From Homoserinimonas sp. OAct 916 (GTDB lineage: Bacteria; Actinomycetota; Actinomycetes; Actinomycetales; Microbacteriaceae): 64,000 nt of DNA. A model generated the notes under the pieces. It saw only the letters and a list, made by a program, of their open reading frames with translations. It had not been told where the DNA came from and searched no databases. Position numbers and translations under genes: made by a program. This document shows positions 50,273 through 61,343 of this stretch, in pieces (within the stretch, counting starts at the first letter, position 1; each line of letters begins with the position of its first letter). The stretch spans positions 124,001 through 188,000 of the forward strand of contig NZ_QJHB01000006.1 of the NCBI RefSeq assembly GCF_003260275.1, written 5' to 3'.

Positions 50273-52500
50273 ACATCGTAGACCGCGTCGATGCGCCGGA
50301 CTGCGGTCAACACCCGGTCCAGATGGGTGGCGTCACCCATCTCGAAGATGAATCGGCTGACCGCGAGCCGATTGCTGGAGGTGTTCACCGATGCGGAAAG
50401 AATGTTCACGTGATGTTCGCTCAAGACCCGCGTGACGTCGGTGAGCAGACCTGCGCGGTCCAGCGCCTCCACCTGGATCTGCACCAGGAACACGCTCTTC
50501 GAGTTCGGGGCCCACTCGACCTCGACCATGCGTTCCGGCTCGTTCAGCAGTGATTTCACGTTGTGGCATGTCGCCTGGTGAACGGAGATGCCCGAGCCGC
50601 GGGTGACGAAGCCGACGATCGAATCCCCCGGCACCGGCGTGCAGCACTTGGCGAGCTTCACCAGAATGTCGGGCGCGCCGCGCACCACGACACCCGAATC
50701 GCTGTAGCGAACCGAGGGTCCCAGGTCTTTGGGCGGTACCGAGAGCTCAGCCTGGTCGTTCTCGGCTGCGGTGTGCAGCGAGGCGAGTACTTTTTCGATC
50801 ACCGATTGGGTGGAGACGTGGCCCTCGCCGACCGCTGCATACAGTGCGGACACGTCGTCGTAGCGCAGCAATGCAGCGACCTCGGTGAACGAGTCCTGGT
50901 TCATCAGTTTCTGCAACGGCAGGTTCTGCTTGCGCATGGCACGAACGATGGCTTCCTTGCCCTGTTCGATCGCCTCATCACGGCGTTCCTTGGTGAACCA
51001 CTGGCGAATCTTGTTGCGTGCGCGGGTGCTTTTCACGAAGTTGAGCCAGTCACGGCTCGGTCCGGCATCCGGGTTCTTCGACGTGAAGACCTCGACCACG
51101 TCCCCGTTGACCAGAACACTTTCCAAGGGCACCAGGCGGCCGTTGACCTTCGCACCCATGGTGCGATGGCCAACCTCGGTGTGCACGGAGTAAGCAAAAT
51201 CCACCGGGGTGGCGCCGGACGGCAACCCGATCACTCGCCCCTTCGGGGTGAAGACGTAGACCTCCTTCGCACCGATTTCGAAACGGAGGGAGTCGAGGAA
51301 TTCACTCGGGTCGGCCGTCTCCGCCTGCCAGTCCGAGATATGGGCGAGCCACGCCATGTCGGTGTCGACCCCCGGCTTCGACGGTCCGGCTTTGCCGTTC
51401 AGCTGCTGCTTGTACTTCCAATGCGCCGCGACGCCGTACTCCGCGCGATTGTGCATGTCGTGGGTGCGGATCTGGATCTCGATCGCTCGCCCCTCGGGGC
51501 CGAGGACCGTGGTGTGCAACGACTGGTACAGGTTGAATTTCGGGGTGGCGATGTAGTCCTTGAACCGGCCGGGAATCGGATTCCAGCGGGCATGGATCGA
51601 CCCCAGTACGGCGTAGCAGTCGCGAATCGTATTGACGAGGACCCTGATACCGACAAGGTCGTAGATCTCGTCGAACTCACGGCCCCGCACGATCATCTTC
51701 TGGTAGATCGAATAGTACTGTTTGGGGCGACCAACCACCTTTCCGCGGATCTTGGCGGCCTTCAGATCATCGTTGACGGCTTCGATCACCTGGGCGACGA
51801 ACTTGTCGCGCTGCGGGCTGCGTTGCCGCACCAGGGATTCGATCTCCTGGTAGATCTTGGGATAGAGAACGGCGAAGGAGAGATCTTCGAGCTCCCACTT
51901 CAGCGCCTGAATGCCGAGCCGGTGTGCCAGCGGGGCGTAGATCTCCAGGGTCTCAGTCGCCTTCCGCGCTGACGACTCCCCCGAGACGAAACCCCAGGTG
52001 CGCGCATTGTGCAGTCGGTCGGCCAGTTTGATGATGAGCACACGGATGTCTTTCGACATCGCGACGATCATCTTTCGGACGGTCTCGGCCTGAGCACTCT
52101 CGCCATATTTGAGTTTGTCGAGCTTGGTCACGCCGTCGACGAGCATCGCGACCTCGTCGCCGAAATCGTTCTGCAGTTGTTCCAGGGTGTAATCGGTGTC
52201 TTCAACCGTGTCGTGCAGCAATGCGGCCACGATCGTCTTGGCCCCGATGCCCAGTTCTGCCAGAATCTGGGCGACCGCGACCGGATGAGTGATGTAGGGT
52301 TCGCCGCTCTGTCTGAACTGGCCGCTGTGTGCCTTCGCCGCGGTGCGGTAGGCACGCTCGATCTCGGCGATGTCCGCCCTCGGATGATGCGTGCGAACCG
52401 TCTTCAGAAGCGTGTCGAAGGCACCGACCGGTTGGGCGCGGGAAAAGATCCGTGGCACCAGACGGCGCAGGGAGGCAGAAGACGAGGTCGTTTCCGACAT
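50251..52500 (-). CDS. rel: Bifunctional (p)ppGpp synthetase/hydrolase Rel
   Basis: Makes and degrades (p)ppGpp in the stringent response. The 749-residue protein has the HD hydrolase domain ([26 protein letters not shown] near residue 95, RLHNARTWG), the synthetase domain ([33 protein letters not shown] near residue 330), TGS ([28 protein letters not shown]) and a C-terminal zinc-finger-like [11 protein letters not shown] and ACT domain. Both activities look intact. The ATG has an AAAGGAGGGG ribosome binding site. Its tail overlaps a convergent gene by 22 bases. Confidence 0.97.
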   Translation of the reverse strand: MSETTSSSASLRRLVPRIFSRAQPVGAFDTLLKTVRTHHPRADIAEIERAYRTAAKAHSGQFRQSGEPYITHPVAVAQILAELGIGAKTIVAALLHDTVEDTDYTLEQLQNDFGDEVAMLVDGVTKLDKLKYGESAQAETVRKMIVAMSKDIRVLIIKLADRLHNARTWGFVSGESSARKATETLEIYAPLAHRLGIQALKWELEDLSFAVLYPKIYQEIESLVRQRSPQRDKFVAQVIEAVNDDLKAAKIRGKVVGRPKQYYSIYQKMIVRGREFDEIYDLVGIRVLVNTIRDCYAVLGSIHARWNPIPGRFKDYIATPKFNLYQSLHTTVLGPEGRAIEIQIRTHDMHNRAEYGVAAHWKYKQQLNGKAGPSKPGVDTDMAWLAHISDWQAETADPSEFLDSLRFEIGAKEVYVFTPKGRVIGLPSGATPVDFAYSVHTEVGHRTMGAKVNGRLVPLESVLVNGDVVEVFTSKNPDAGPSRDWLNFVKSTRARNKIRQWFTKERRDEAIEQGKEAIVRAMRKQNLPLQKLMNQDSFTEVAALLRYDDVSALYAAVGEGHVSTQSVIEKVLASLHTAAENDQAELSVPPKDLGPSVRYSDSGVVVRGAPDILVKLAKCCTPVPGDSIVGFVTRGSGISVHQATCHNVKSLLNEPERMVEVEWAPNSKSVFLVQIQVEALDRAGLLTDVTRVLSEHHVNILSASVNTSSNRLAVSRFIFEMGDATHLDRVLTAVRRIDAVYDVYRVTDG

Positions 52501-52524
52501 GCCCCTCCTTTGCTCACTGGCTCA

Positions 52525-52553
52525 ATTATCCCGTACCAGCGATCCGTCCAGAA
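52525..52553 (-). promoter_or_regulatory. Candidate rel promoter
   Basis: On the minus strand TTCTGG (52548-52553) and GATAAT (52525-52530) are 17 bases apart, 25 bases upstream of the rel ATG. The -10 is good, the -35 weak. This suggests rel is transcribed separately from secDF. Confidence 0.45.
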
Positions 52554-52601
52554 CCACACCGTTCCGAGCACCCGGCCCGGGAGCGTGCCGAGGCCCCCAA
52601 C

Positions 52602-53600
52602 TCAGGCGTTGATGACCGACTTGCTCCGCAGCGCGAGGATCTTCTTGTCCTGCTTCTTCAGTTCTTTCTCACCGGACCGCAGGTGCGCGTACATCGGGGC
52701 TGCGATGAAGATGGTCGAGTACGTACCCGCGATGATGCCGATCAACAATGCCAGGGAAATATCCCGCAGGGTGCCGGCGCCGAGAATGAACGCCCCGATG
52801 AAGAGGATGGATGCCACCGGGAGGGCGGCTACCACCGACGTGTTGATCGAGCGCACGAGAGTCTGATTCACGGCGAGGTTCACGAGTTCCCCGTAGGTGC
52901 TCGTGGAGTTGGGGCCGAAGTCGGCCGTGTTCTCCTTGATCTTGTCGAAGACCACCACGGTGTCGTACAGCGAGTATCCCAGGATGGTCAGGAAGCCGAT
53001 CACCGCCGCAGGAGTGACTTCGAAACCGGTGATTCCGTAGACACCGGCCACAATGATCAAGTCGTGTCCGAGGGCAGACATGGCCGCCAGGGACATCTTC
53101 CACGTTCGGAAATACAGCGCCATGACAATAGACGCCAGAATGATGAAGGTGATCAGCCCCCTCAATGCCTGACTCGTGATGTCCTGGCCCCAGGTGGCGC
53201 CGATGAACGAAGATGTCACTTGCTCGAGCGGCACGTTGTAGGCCTTCGCCAGCGACGCTCGCACATCCTGAGTCTCCTGCGAGGTCATCTGGTCGGTCTG
53301 CACCCGAAGGGCGTTGTCACCCAGGGTTGTGACCCGCGCCACCATGCCCGGCTTGACGCCAGCAACGGCGGCTGATGCTGTCGCCAGCTGGCCGCCGGGG
53401 TTGCTGATGTCGGAGACCACGAACTCAGATCCACCGGTGAACTCGATACCGAAGGTGAAGCCGCCCTTGAGTGCGGGAATGGCGATCGACAGGATGATCG
53501 CAGCCAGGGCGATCGTGTACCACAGCATTCGCTTGCCGACGAAGTCGTAGGATCTCTTGCCGGTGTGCAGGTCATTTCCGAATTGCGCGAAACTAGCCAT
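52602..53600 (-). CDS. secF: Protein translocase subunit SecF
   Basis: The 332-residue RND-like partner of SecD that uses proton flow to help Sec export. Six membrane segments are visible, with FTFGIEFTGGSEFVV in the first extracytoplasmic region and a GYSLYDTVVVFDKIKENT motif near residue 210. The start codon overlaps the secD stop by one base (TAATG). The last residues are basic (RSGEKELKKQDKK). Confidence 0.96.
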   Translation of the reverse strand: MASFAQFGNDLHTGKRSYDFVGKRMLWYTIALAAIILSIAIPALKGGFTFGIEFTGGSEFVVSDISNPGGQLATASAAVAGVKPGMVARVTTLGDNALRVQTDQMTSQETQDVRASLAKAYNVPLEQVTSSFIGATWGQDITSQALRGLITFIILASIVMALYFRTWKMSLAAMSALGHDLIIVAGVYGITGFEVTPAAVIGFLTILGYSLYDTVVVFDKIKENTADFGPNSTSTYGELVNLAVNQTLVRSINTSVVAALPVASILFIGAFILGAGTLRDISLALLIGIIAGTYSTIFIAAPMYAHLRSGEKELKKQDKKILALRSKSVINA

Positions 53601-55441
53601 TACGAATCCTTCCCGCTCTTCTTGGCACCTGAGCTCTTGGGCGACTTCTTTGTTCCGGCTTTCGGCGGCGATTTCTTACCCGTTGGGCTTCCCTGAGACG
53701 TATTGGATGACATGGAGGCTGAGCTCTTCTTCACCGTTTCGCTCCGAGGGGGTGATTCGAGTTCGGCCGCCTTGCGCTCGGCGATGGTTTGTCGCCTGGC
53801 TGCCTCGCGACCGCTGGAAGCCACCTTCGCGGCGGGCACCAGAACCGGAGCCCTGAACTGTGCTCGCCCGCGGTAGACCGCTCCGAGCGCCCGGGGGTCG
53901 AGCCCGCTGAAGCGGTGCCCCTCACCGAAGAATTTGGTTTGGGCGAGCAGCTGCAATATCGGGTGGGTGAACATGACCACGACGAAGACGTCGATGATGG
54001 TGGTCAGGCCGAGTGTGAGCGCAAAGCCCTTCACGTTGCCGACGGCGACGATGAACAACGTTGCCGCTGCGAGGAAGTTCACCGTGTCGGAAGCCAGAAT
54101 CGTGCGCACCGCTCGTTTCCAGCCGGCCTCCACCGCTGATTCCAAGCCCCGGCCATCGCGGAGTTCGTCACGAATTCGCTCGAAGTAGACGATGAATGAG
54201 TCGGCGGTGATACCGATCGCCACGATCAGACCGGCAACGCCGGCCAAGGACAGTCGATAGCCCTCTCGCCAGGAAAGTATGGTGACCACCAGATAGGCGA
54301 GCAGCGCAGCGATCGTCAACGATGCGACGGTCACCAGCCCAAGCATCCGATACTGAAGCAGCGAGTAGATCACGACGAGGATGAGCCCGATCAGACCGGC
54401 GAGCAGTCCGCCGGCGAGCTGATTGGTGCCCAGGGTGGCTGAAATCGTGTCTTGGCTCTGAACGGTGAAGGCGATCGGCAGTGCGCCGAACTTCAGCTGG
54501 TCGGCGAGGGTCTGGGCGGTCTCCTGGGTGAAGTTTCCGGAGATCTGGGCCTTGCCGTTCAGAATCGGCACATTGGCGGTTGGCGCGGAGATCACGTGGC
54601 CGTCGAGCACGATGGCGAATCGGTGCTGGTTGCCGGTCAGCCCGAACAGGCGCTGAGTGACGACACCGAATTCCTTTCCACCCACGTCGTTGAACGTGAG
54701 GTTGACGACCCAACGGCCCGTGCTCGCGCCGGTCTGCGTCTGCTCGATACCGCTGGTGGCGTCGGTGATGTCTTTTCCTTCGACCTCCACCGGCCCGAGG
54801 ATGAACTTCTCCTGGCCGAGTTCGTCGCAGGTCACCATCGGCTTGTCCGCCGGCGCCTGGTTGGCCAGTTTTGCTTCCTCGGAGTCGCATCGGAAGTTGA
54901 GGAACTCATCCTGCAGTGCCGGAGTGATCCAGTTCAGGTCGCTGGCGTCGGTGGGGCTGACCGACGGCGTGGACTCCAGGCTGGGTGACGGCGATGCCGC
55001 GTCGCTCGGAGTTGGTCCACCGCTCGGAACAGCGGCGGAATTGGCGGCGGCATCGGCGGCCAGCACTGCGCGGAAATCCAGCTTCGCGGATGCTTCGATC
55101 CGGTTGATGGTCTCCTGATCGGGGGTACCCGGGATCGAGACGACGATGTTGTTCGCACCCTGGGTGTTGATCTCGGTCTCCGAGACGCCACTCGCGTTCA
55201 CGCGCTGGCGGATGATCTCGACAGCCTGGTTCATCTGCTCCGAAGACACCGTCTGGCCGCCTTCGAGTTGCGCGGCCAGAATGATCTGGGTGCCGCCCTC
55301 GAGATCAAGGCCCAGCTTGGGGGCCCAGCTGCCACCGCCCGAGAGTACGCCGGCCGTGTTCAGGCCGATCAGTCCCAGGATGATCACTGCGAGCCAGATC
55401 AGGGATCGTCGGGCCTTCTTGACGGGTGTCAGCGTAGCCAC
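53600..55441 (-). CDS. secD: Protein translocase subunit SecD
   Basis: The 613-residue protein has a first membrane helix (about residues 12-30), LGLDLEGGTQIIL near residue 44, a large extracytoplasmic P1 domain, then five helices near residues 355-510 with LAGVAGLIVAIGITADSFIVYFERIRDEL. Two regions are unusual: a Ser/Pro/Ala-rich insertion in P1 near residues 140-170, and a Lys/Ser-rich cytoplasmic C-terminal tail of about 90 residues. Start is GTG at 55441, 67 bases after yajC. Confidence 0.95.
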   Translation of the reverse strand: MATLTPVKKARRSLIWLAVIILGLIGLNTAGVLSGGGSWAPKLGLDLEGGTQIILAAQLEGGQTVSSEQMNQAVEIIRQRVNASGVSETEINTQGANNIVVSIPGTPDQETINRIEASAKLDFRAVLAADAAANSAAVPSGGPTPSDAASPSPSLESTPSVSPTDASDLNWITPALQDEFLNFRCDSEEAKLANQAPADKPMVTCDELGQEKFILGPVEVEGKDITDATSGIEQTQTGASTGRWVVNLTFNDVGGKEFGVVTQRLFGLTGNQHRFAIVLDGHVISAPTANVPILNGKAQISGNFTQETAQTLADQLKFGALPIAFTVQSQDTISATLGTNQLAGGLLAGLIGLILVVIYSLLQYRMLGLVTVASLTIAALLAYLVVTILSWREGYRLSLAGVAGLIVAIGITADSFIVYFERIRDELRDGRGLESAVEAGWKRAVRTILASDTVNFLAAATLFIVAVGNVKGFALTLGLTTIIDVFVVVMFTHPILQLLAQTKFFGEGHRFSGLDPRALGAVYRGRAQFRAPVLVPAAKVASSGREAARRQTIAERKAAELESPPRSETVKKSSASMSSNTSQGSPTGKKSPPKAGTKKSPKSSGAKKSGKDS

Positions 55442-55508
55442 CTGTTTTACTCAGCTTTCTATCCGCGCGCCAGCCCGCGTTTCATGCAGGCGCGGTTGTT
55501 CGAAGGAT

Positions 55509-55886
55509 TCAGTCGTTGGACGACTTGGACGACGAAGAGCCGTCGTTGTCGTCGTGGTCCAACCGCTCGCCGAACTCTGGATTGTCGCCGATCTCGGACA
55601 TCTCGGATTCGTCAGAGTCGTGGGTCTCGGGCTCGACCACCCGCGCGACCGTCTGGCGGTGCAGGCGCAGGATAGTCCCGGGCGTCGTCTCGACAAGCAC
55701 CTGGTTGGCTTCCTCGTCGATCGACAAGAGGGTGCCATACACACCCGAGTTGGTCATGACTTCTGCACCGACCACCATTTTTTCCTGCAGGGAAGCGGCG
55801 TCTCGCTGGCGCTTGCGGCTGTTGCGAAACATAAAGAAGATCAGTACCGCCAGTACGGCGAGCATGAGGAGTGTGATCGGATCCAT
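55509..55886 (-). CDS. yajC: Preprotein translocase subunit YajC
   Basis: A 125-residue small protein with one N-terminal helix (ITLLMLAVLAVLIFFMF), then QEKMVVGAEVMTNSGVYGTLLSID, the YajC domain, and an acidic Ser/Asp-rich tail. It leads the yajC-secD-secF series. A -10-like TATCCT lies 8 bases upstream of its ATG; another (TAGACT) is further upstream in the 127-base gap to ruvB. Confidence 0.93.
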   Translation of the reverse strand: MDPITLLMLAVLAVLIFFMFRNSRKRQRDAASLQEKMVVGAEVMTNSGVYGTLLSIDEEANQVLVETTPGTILRLHRQTVARVVEPETHDSDESEMSEIGDNPEFGERLDHDDNDGSSSSKSSND

Positions 55887-56013
55887 GACTTACGAGGATA
55901 CCTTTCGAGTTCTTGGGGCCGGTGTTTTCAGAGGCCAATGTGGACAACCGCTTTAGTCTAGTCGCATCTTGCTGGAAGCCGACGGCGAATCCCCGGATGA
56001 ATCCGGATCGGGC

Positions 56014-57036
56014 TCACTCGGGTTCGGCGAGTCCGAAATGTTGCCAGGCCGAGCGCGTCGCGACACGTCCTCGCGGGGTGCGTGTGAGCAGGCCGATCCG
56101 CACCAGGAACGGTTCCACCACAGATTCGATCGTTTCTGCTTCTTCGCCCACCGACGCGGCCAACGTGTTGAGTCCGACCGGCCCGCCGTGGAACCGGGTG
56201 AGAATGATGTTCACCACGGCGCGGTCGATTCGATCCAGTCCGAGTTCGTCGACTTCGTACAGATCGAGTGCGCTGTGCACGGCGGCCAGGTCGGCCCGCC
56301 CCCCGTGCACCAGCGCGTAGTCACGCACGCGCCGCAGCAACCGGTTGGCGATCCGTGGGGTGCCCCGGCATCGCCCGGAGATCTCCCTCAGCGCTTCAGA
56401 ACTGATGTCAAGGTTCAGAAGGTCTGCGGCACGAATGAGCACCTGTTCCAGTTCGGCATCCGCATAGAACTCCAAATGGGCGGTGAAGCCGAACCGGTCA
56501 CGCAATGGATTGGGCAACAGCCCCGACCGCGTCGTCGCACCGACAAGGGTGAACGGGGCCAGCTCCAGCGGCACCGTCGTCGCCCCGGCGCCCTTGCCGA
56601 CCATGATGTCGATGCGGAAGTCCTCCATCGCCAGGTAGAGCATCTCCTCCGCCGACCGCGCCATGCGGTGGATCTCGTCGATGAACAGTACCTCGCCGGC
56701 CACCAGGGAGGAGAGAACCGCTGCCAGGTCTCCGGCGTGTTGGATGGCAGGGCCGCTCGACATTCGCAGCGGACGGCCGCTCTCGTGCGAGACGATCATC
56801 GCGAGCGTCGTCTTGCCGAGGCCGGGAGGACCCGCCAACAAGATGTGGTCCGGGGTGCGATTCTGGATACTTGCCGCCTGAAGCAGCAACTCGAGTTGAC
56901 CACGAACCTTCGTCTGGCCGACGAACTCCGCCAACGACGTCGGTCGAAGTGCGCCCTCGAACGCGAGTTCGGCCTCAGATTCGGGAACCGGGCTGGTGAC
57001 AGCGAGCCCCCCGTCTGCCCTCGCGTCCACGCTCAT
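56014..57036 (-). CDS. ruvB: Holliday-junction branch-migration ATPase RuvB
   Basis: Hexameric motor of the RuvAB complex. The 340-residue protein has Walker [15 protein letters not shown] near residue 75, Walker [10 protein letters not shown], sensor 1 GATTRSG and the winged-helix C terminus with [21 protein letters not shown] and RTPRGRVAT. Its ATG overlaps the ruvA stop by 4 bases. Confidence 0.97.
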   Translation of the reverse strand: MSVDARADGGLAVTSPVPESEAELAFEGALRPTSLAEFVGQTKVRGQLELLLQAASIQNRTPDHILLAGPPGLGKTTLAMIVSHESGRPLRMSSGPAIQHAGDLAAVLSSLVAGEVLFIDEIHRMARSAEEMLYLAMEDFRIDIMVGKGAGATTVPLELAPFTLVGATTRSGLLPNPLRDRFGFTAHLEFYADAELEQVLIRAADLLNLDISSEALREISGRCRGTPRIANRLLRRVRDYALVHGGRADLAAVHSALDLYEVDELGLDRIDRAVVNIILTRFHGGPVGLNTLAASVGEEAETIESVVEPFLVRIGLLTRTPRGRVATRSAWQHFGLAEPE

Positions 57037-57653
57037 CGAGTGCTGCTCGCGGGGGTGCGGCCGAGACCGGACAGGGTCAGCCGGAGCAGGGCCGAAACGG
57101 TGCTGCGCTCCGCCTCGGTCGCCATGCCCAACGCGTCGGTCACGGCGTCCTCGGCCTGCCGCTCAGACCACCCCAGCCCGACGAGTGCGGCCACGACGCT
57201 GTCACCGATGCCGAGCGGTGCGGCATTCGGCTGCGCTGCGGCTGCATAGTTTGAGGCGTGTAGTTTGCCGGTCAGGGAGACGACGATCAGTTTGGCCGTC
57301 TTCGGGCCGATCCCGGACACCTTCCGGAAGACGGAATCATCCTCGGAGGCGACTGCAGCAGCGATCTGTGACGGATCCAGCACGGCGAGCACTCCCATCG
57401 CGGACTTCGGTCCCACACCAGAAACAGTGCGGAGCAGATCGAACACATCCAGGTGGTCGGTGTCGGGAAACCCGAACAGGGTCATCGAATCTTCACGCAC
57501 CACCAGAGTGGTGACGATGAAAGCCTCGTGGCCCTCGGTGAGCGACTGGGCGTGGCCGGGCGCGACCGTGATCGAGTACCCGATTCCGCCGACGTCGATG
57601 ACAGCTGTCTGCCCGCGTGCAGACAGCACGACACCCCGTACTGATGAGATCAC
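57033..57653 (-). CDS. ruvA: Holliday-junction-binding protein RuvA
   Basis: The 206-residue junction-binding subunit with an N-terminal OB fold ([26 protein letters not shown]), two helix-hairpin-helix motifs ([13 protein letters not shown] and [13 protein letters not shown] near residues 78 and 113), and a C-terminal domain [17 protein letters not shown] that contacts RuvB. Linked to ruvC and ruvB by 4-base overlaps. Confidence 0.96.
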   Translation of the reverse strand: MISSVRGVVLSARGQTAVIDVGGIGYSITVAPGHAQSLTEGHEAFIVTTLVVREDSMTLFGFPDTDHLDVFDLLRTVSGVGPKSAMGVLAVLDPSQIAAAVASEDDSVFRKVSGIGPKTAKLIVVSLTGKLHASNYAAAAQPNAAPLGIGDSVVAALVGLGWSERQAEDAVTDALGMATEAERSTVSALLRLTLSGLGRTPASSTR

Positions 57654-58246
57654 CGCGCCAGCTTACGTCGAGCCACCGACGATTGACTCGCCTTCTCAGC
57701 GGCGAGCCACGCTTTCTGAGCCGGAGTCGGCTCCGAGCCGCCGTGTGTCTGTGCTGCGGGCAGGGTTCCGGGGGCTGATCGGCGCCAGGCATGGCAAATC
57801 GCGATGGCGAGGGAGTCGGCCGCGTCGGCGGGCTTCGGCACCTCGGTCAGCCGCAGGATCCGGGCCACCATCACCCCGACCTGCTTCTTGTCTGCCGCCC
57901 CGTAGCCGGTGATCGCCGCCTTGATCTCGCTCGGGGTGTGCAGCTCCAGTGGAAGCCCGTGCCGGGCAGCCGCGAGCACTGCCACCCCACTGGCCTGGGC
58001 GGTGCCCATCACCGTTCGCACGTTCTGTTGCGCGAACACCCGCTCGACGGCAACGGCATCAGGCCGGTACAGGTCAATGAACCGGTCGATCCCTTCGGCG
58101 ATCCCCAGCAATCTCTGGTCAATGGACTGCTCCGGGCTGGTGCGAATCACCTCGACCGCGACAAAGGTCGCCGTTCGGTTTGCAGCGGCGTCGATCACGC
58201 CGACTCCGCACCGGGTGAGCCCGGGGTCTATGCCCAGGATGCGCAT
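57650..58246 (-). CDS. ruvC: Holliday-junction resolvase RuvC
   Basis: Endonuclease that cuts Holliday junctions after RuvAB. The 198-residue protein from the ATG at 58246 has the acidic catalytic residues in [36 protein letters not shown] and [20 protein letters not shown] lies 3 bases upstream of the ATG; a GTG at 58252 is inside this site. The last 30-40 residues are an extra basic tail. Confidence 0.95.
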   Translation of the reverse strand: MRILGIDPGLTRCGVGVIDAAANRTATFVAVEVIRTSPEQSIDQRLLGIAEGIDRFIDLYRPDAVAVERVFAQQNVRTVMGTAQASGVAVLAAARHGLPLELHTPSEIKAAITGYGAADKKQVGVMVARILRLTEVPKPADAADSLAIAICHAWRRSAPGTLPAAQTHGGSEPTPAQKAWLAAEKASQSSVARRKLAR

Positions 58247-58284
58247 GGGCACCTCGGTGCGCGGGCGAAAGGTGTCGCCACGTG

Positions 58285-59043
58285 TCAGTCGTCTTCCAGT
58301 TCGGCCATCACGTCTTCGGAAATGTCCATATTGCTGTAGATGTTCTGCACATCATCGGATTCCTCGAGTGCATCGATCAGACGAAGGACCTTGCGGGCCG
58401 TGTCGGCGTCGGCTTCCACCTTCACCGTGGGAACGAATTCCAGATCAGCAGAGTCGTAGTCGATGCCCGCGTCGGTCAACGCGGTTCGCGTGGCGACCAG
58501 GTCGGTCGGCTCGCAGATGATCTCGAACGCCGTCGGCCCATTCTCGACTTCTTCGGCACCGGCATCCAACACCGCCATCAGCACGTCGTCCTCGGTGAGA
58601 GAGTCGGCGTGGGCGACGCTGATCACGCCCTTGCGGTGGAAATTGTAAGCCACAGAGCCCGGGTCGGCCATAGTGCCCCCGTTGCGGGTCATCAGCGTGC
58701 GCACTTCGGCGGCGGCTCTGTTGCGGTTGTCCGTGAGGCACTCGATCATCAGCGCCACGCCGTTCGGGCCATAACCCTCATACATGATCGACAGGTATTC
58801 GACGCTGTCGCCGAGTTGCCCCGAGCCGCGTTTGACCGCACGGTCGATGTTGTCGTTGGGGACTGAGGTCTTCTTTGCCTTCTGGATGGCGTCGACCAGC
58901 GTCGGGTTGCCTGAAAGGTCGGCGCCTCCCATCTTGGCCGCCACCTCGATGTTCTTGATCAGCTTCGCGAACGCCTTTGCACGGCGGCTGTCGGTGATCG
59001 CCTTCTTGTGCTTGGTCGTCGCCCATTTGGAATGCCCGGCCAT
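58285..59043 (-). CDS. YebC/PmpR-family protein (TACO1 family)
   Basis: The 252-residue protein begins [25 protein letters not shown], the family signature, followed by the [21 protein letters not shown] segment near residue 85. The family contains transcription regulators (PmpR) and translation factors that relieve ribosome stalling. It precedes ruvC as in many bacteria. The fit to the family is certain; the role here is not. Confidence 0.93.
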   Translation of the reverse strand: MAGHSKWATTKHKKAITDSRRAKAFAKLIKNIEVAAKMGGADLSGNPTLVDAIQKAKKTSVPNDNIDRAVKRGSGQLGDSVEYLSIMYEGYGPNGVALMIECLTDNRNRAAAEVRTLMTRNGGTMADPGSVAYNFHRKGVISVAHADSLTEDDVLMAVLDAGAEEVENGPTAFEIICEPTDLVATRTALTDAGIDYDSADLEFVPTVKVEADADTARKVLRLIDALEESDDVQNIYSNMDISEDVMAELEDD

Positions 59044-59151
59044 TACGCTCCTGCTTCGGTGCCCATGGCGGCCTCTTCAACTGTCTGCCGCCTCGTTCGT
59101 CGCAGCCCGAAATCGCTCGGGCCACCTGCTACATTCTAAGCCGAGCCCCGG

Positions 59152-59769
59152 TCACTCACTGGCATGCGCGGCGGCGACGGTGTCGAGAAACCGCCGGTGG
59201 AACCGGGGTTCACCGTTCATCTCGGGGTGAAAGGACGTGCCCATGATCGGCCCCTGGGCCACCGCAACAATGCGTCCGTCTGCCAGGGCAGCCAGCACCT
59301 CGACGTCGGGCCCGACCCGTTCGACGATCGGCGCCCTGATGAACACTGCGACGACCGGCGCCCCGTCGAACGAAGGAACCTCCAGGGCGACTTCGAACGA
59401 TGCCTGTTGCGAGCCGAACGCGTTTCGGCGAACCGTGATGTCGAGCGCGCCCAGTGTCTGCTGGCCGGCGGCGGCATCCAGAATCTCGTCGGCGAGCATG
59501 ATGAGTCCGGCGCAGGTGCCGAAGACCGGCATGCCGGCACGGATCCGCGCCCGGATCGGTTCGGCCAATCCGAAGATGTGTCCGAGCTTGTCCATCACCG
59601 TGGACTCCCCGCCCGGAATCACGAGTCCTGAAACCGAATCCAGTTCTTCCGGGCGGCGCACCAACACCACGTCTGCGCCGATGGAGCGCAACAAAGCAGC
59701 GTGTTCGCGAAAGTCGCCCTGCAGGGCGAGCACGCCGACACGGGCCTTGGGAGTCTGGTTACCAGCCAC
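59152..59769 (-). CDS. pdxT: Pyridoxal 5'-phosphate synthase glutaminase subunit
   Basis: Supplies ammonia to PdxS. The start GTG at 59769 gives 205 residues and overlaps the pdxS stop by 11 bases; the longer upstream frame is only pdxS in another frame. The amidotransferase shows [26 protein letters not shown], the nucleophile in [12 protein letters not shown] and the SFHPEMN His-Glu pair. Complex of 12 PdxS and up to 12 PdxT. Confidence 0.95.
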   Translation of the reverse strand: MAGNQTPKARVGVLALQGDFREHAALLRSIGADVVLVRRPEELDSVSGLVIPGGESTVMDKLGHIFGLAEPIRARIRAGMPVFGTCAGLIMLADEILDAAAGQQTLGALDITVRRNAFGSQQASFEVALEVPSFDGAPVVAVFIRAPIVERVGPDVEVLAALADGRIVAVAQGPIMGTSFHPEMNGEPRFHRRFLDTVAAAHASE

Positions 59770-60661
59770 GCTCGGAGAGGCGGTGTGGCGCGGCCAGATC
59801 ACTGACGTTGATGCCGACCATGGCCTCGCCGAGGCCGCGTGAGGCATCCGCGATCACTTTGGCGTCTTCGTAGAATGTGACAGCCTTGACGATCGCGGCG
59901 GCGCGCTGGGCGGGGTTGCCCGACTTGAAGATGCCCGAACCGACGAAGACGCCGTCAGCACCCAGTTGCATCATCATGGCAGCGTCGGCAGGGGTGGCCA
60001 CGCCACCCGCGGTGAAGAGCACCACCGGCAGCTTGCCGGTGGTGGCCACTTCGAGCACCAGCTCGTACGGGGCCTGCAGTTCCTTCGCGGCAACATACAG
60101 CTCATCGCGGCTCATCGCCGCGAGGGCGTTGATTTCGCCCTTGATCTGGCGGATGTGCTTGGTCGCCTCGGAGACGTCACCGGTGCCGGCCTCACCCTTG
60201 GACCGGATCATGGCCGCACCCTCGTTGATGCGGCGCAGGGCTTCGCCCAGGTTGGTGGCACCGCAGACGAACGGGATGGTGAACGCCCACTTGTCGATGT
60301 GGTTCACGTAGTCGGCGGGGCTGAGCACCTCGGACTCGTCGATGTAGTCGACGTCGAGCGCTTCCAGCACCTGCGCTTCGACGAAGTGCCCGATGCGGGC
60401 CTTCGCCATCACCGGGATCGACACGGTCTCGCGAATGCCATCGATCAGGTCGGGGTCGCTCATTCGTGCGACGCCCCCCTGTGCGCGGATGTCCGCGGGC
60501 ACTCGTTCAAGCGCCATCACGGCCACGGCGCCGGCATCTTCGGCGATCTTCGCCTGCTCGGCGTTCACGACGTCCATGATCACGCCGCCCTTGAGCATCT
60601 CAGCGAAACCGCGCTTCACACGCGTCGATCCGACCTGAGCGGCGGCAGTGTTCTCAGTCAT
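59759..60661 (-). CDS. pdxS: Pyridoxal 5'-phosphate synthase subunit PdxS
   Basis: Makes PLP directly from ribose 5-phosphate, glyceraldehyde 3-phosphate and glutamine-derived ammonia. From the ATG at 60661 (AAAGGAAA upstream) it has 300 residues: [68 protein letters not shown] and the phosphate loop [28 protein letters not shown]. The PLP product would serve TrpB among others. Confidence 0.97.
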   Translation of the reverse strand: MTENTAAAQVGSTRVKRGFAEMLKGGVIMDVVNAEQAKIAEDAGAVAVMALERVPADIRAQGGVARMSDPDLIDGIRETVSIPVMAKARIGHFVEAQVLEALDVDYIDESEVLSPADYVNHIDKWAFTIPFVCGATNLGEALRRINEGAAMIRSKGEAGTGDVSEATKHIRQIKGEINALAAMSRDELYVAAKELQAPYELVLEVATTGKLPVVLFTAGGVATPADAAMMMQLGADGVFVGSGIFKSGNPAQRAAAIVKAVTFYEDAKVIADASRGLGEAMVGINVSDLAAPHRLSERGW

Positions 60662-60776
60662 GTACTTTCCTTTTCCTAACGGGTATTGATTCGGCAGCAC
60701 GATCGGGCCGGAGTGGCAGCCGCGTGCTGGAGGTCTGAGGCGCCGTGGCAGATTCCACGGGGCACCGCCTACTAGT
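60662..60776 (-). other. Intergenic hairpin between HIT gene and pdxS
   Basis: No gene was seen in these 115 bases. The 6-bp perfect stem CCGTGG-AATCTG-CCACGG (60743-60760) lies about 17 bases after the HIT stop and is GC-rich on both sides. It lacks a U-run, so it is at most a weak terminator. The ribosome binding site of pdxS lies at the other end. Confidence 0.35.
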
Positions 60777-61340
60777 CTAATTCGGCCACGCTTCAGATAA
60801 AGCCACTCGCACGTCGCCCAGCAGTTGTGGCAGGGCTTTCGTCTGCGCGATGATCGGGAAGAAGTTGGAGTCCTGCCCCCAGCGCGGAACGATGTGCTGG
60901 TGGAGGTGGCCTGCGATACCCGCCCCGGCCACCTGTCCCTGGTTCAATCCGATGTTGAAGCCGTGACACTTCGACACGTCCCGCAGAACCCGCATCCCCG
61001 TCTGGGTCAGACTGCCGATTTCAGCGATCTCCTCGATGGTCGCCTCGTCGTATCCGGCCACATGGCGGTACGGGCAGACCAGCAGGTGGCCGCTGTTATA
61101 AGGAAACAGGTTCAGCACAACGTAGGCGAGTGTTCCGCGGGCCACGATCAGCGCGCGCTCGTCGTCCATTCCGGGCGCGTGACAGAACGGGCATTCGTGT
61201 TCCTCGGGCTGGTGGCTGTCTTGCACGTACACCAGCCGGTGCGGAGTCCACAGCCTCTGGAAGGCGTCGGGCACGCCGACCAGATGGGCGGCGTCCTCGG
61301 TGTCGACGTGCTCGAACTCATCCGGGTCGTAATTGCCCAT
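60777..61340 (-). CDS. HIT-domain protein, Ap4A phosphorylase-like
   Basis: The 187-residue protein has CPFCHAPG near residue 51 (zinc-type CxxC), [18 protein letters not shown] near residue 85 and the histidine triad [11 protein letters not shown] near residue 148. It resembles mycobacterial Rv2613c, described as an Ap4A phosphorylase, both by motif and by position right after thrS. Its ATG lies 3 bases downstream of the thrS stop. Confidence 0.88.
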   Translation of the reverse strand: MGNYDPDEFEHVDTEDAAHLVGVPDAFQRLWTPHRLVYVQDSHQPEEHECPFCHAPGMDDERALIVARGTLAYVVLNLFPYNSGHLLVCPYRHVAGYDEATIEEIAEIGSLTQTGMRVLRDVSKCHGFNIGLNQGQVAGAGIAGHLHQHIVPRWGQDSNFFPIIAQTKALPQLLGDVRVALSEAWPN

Positions 61341-61343
61341 CGA

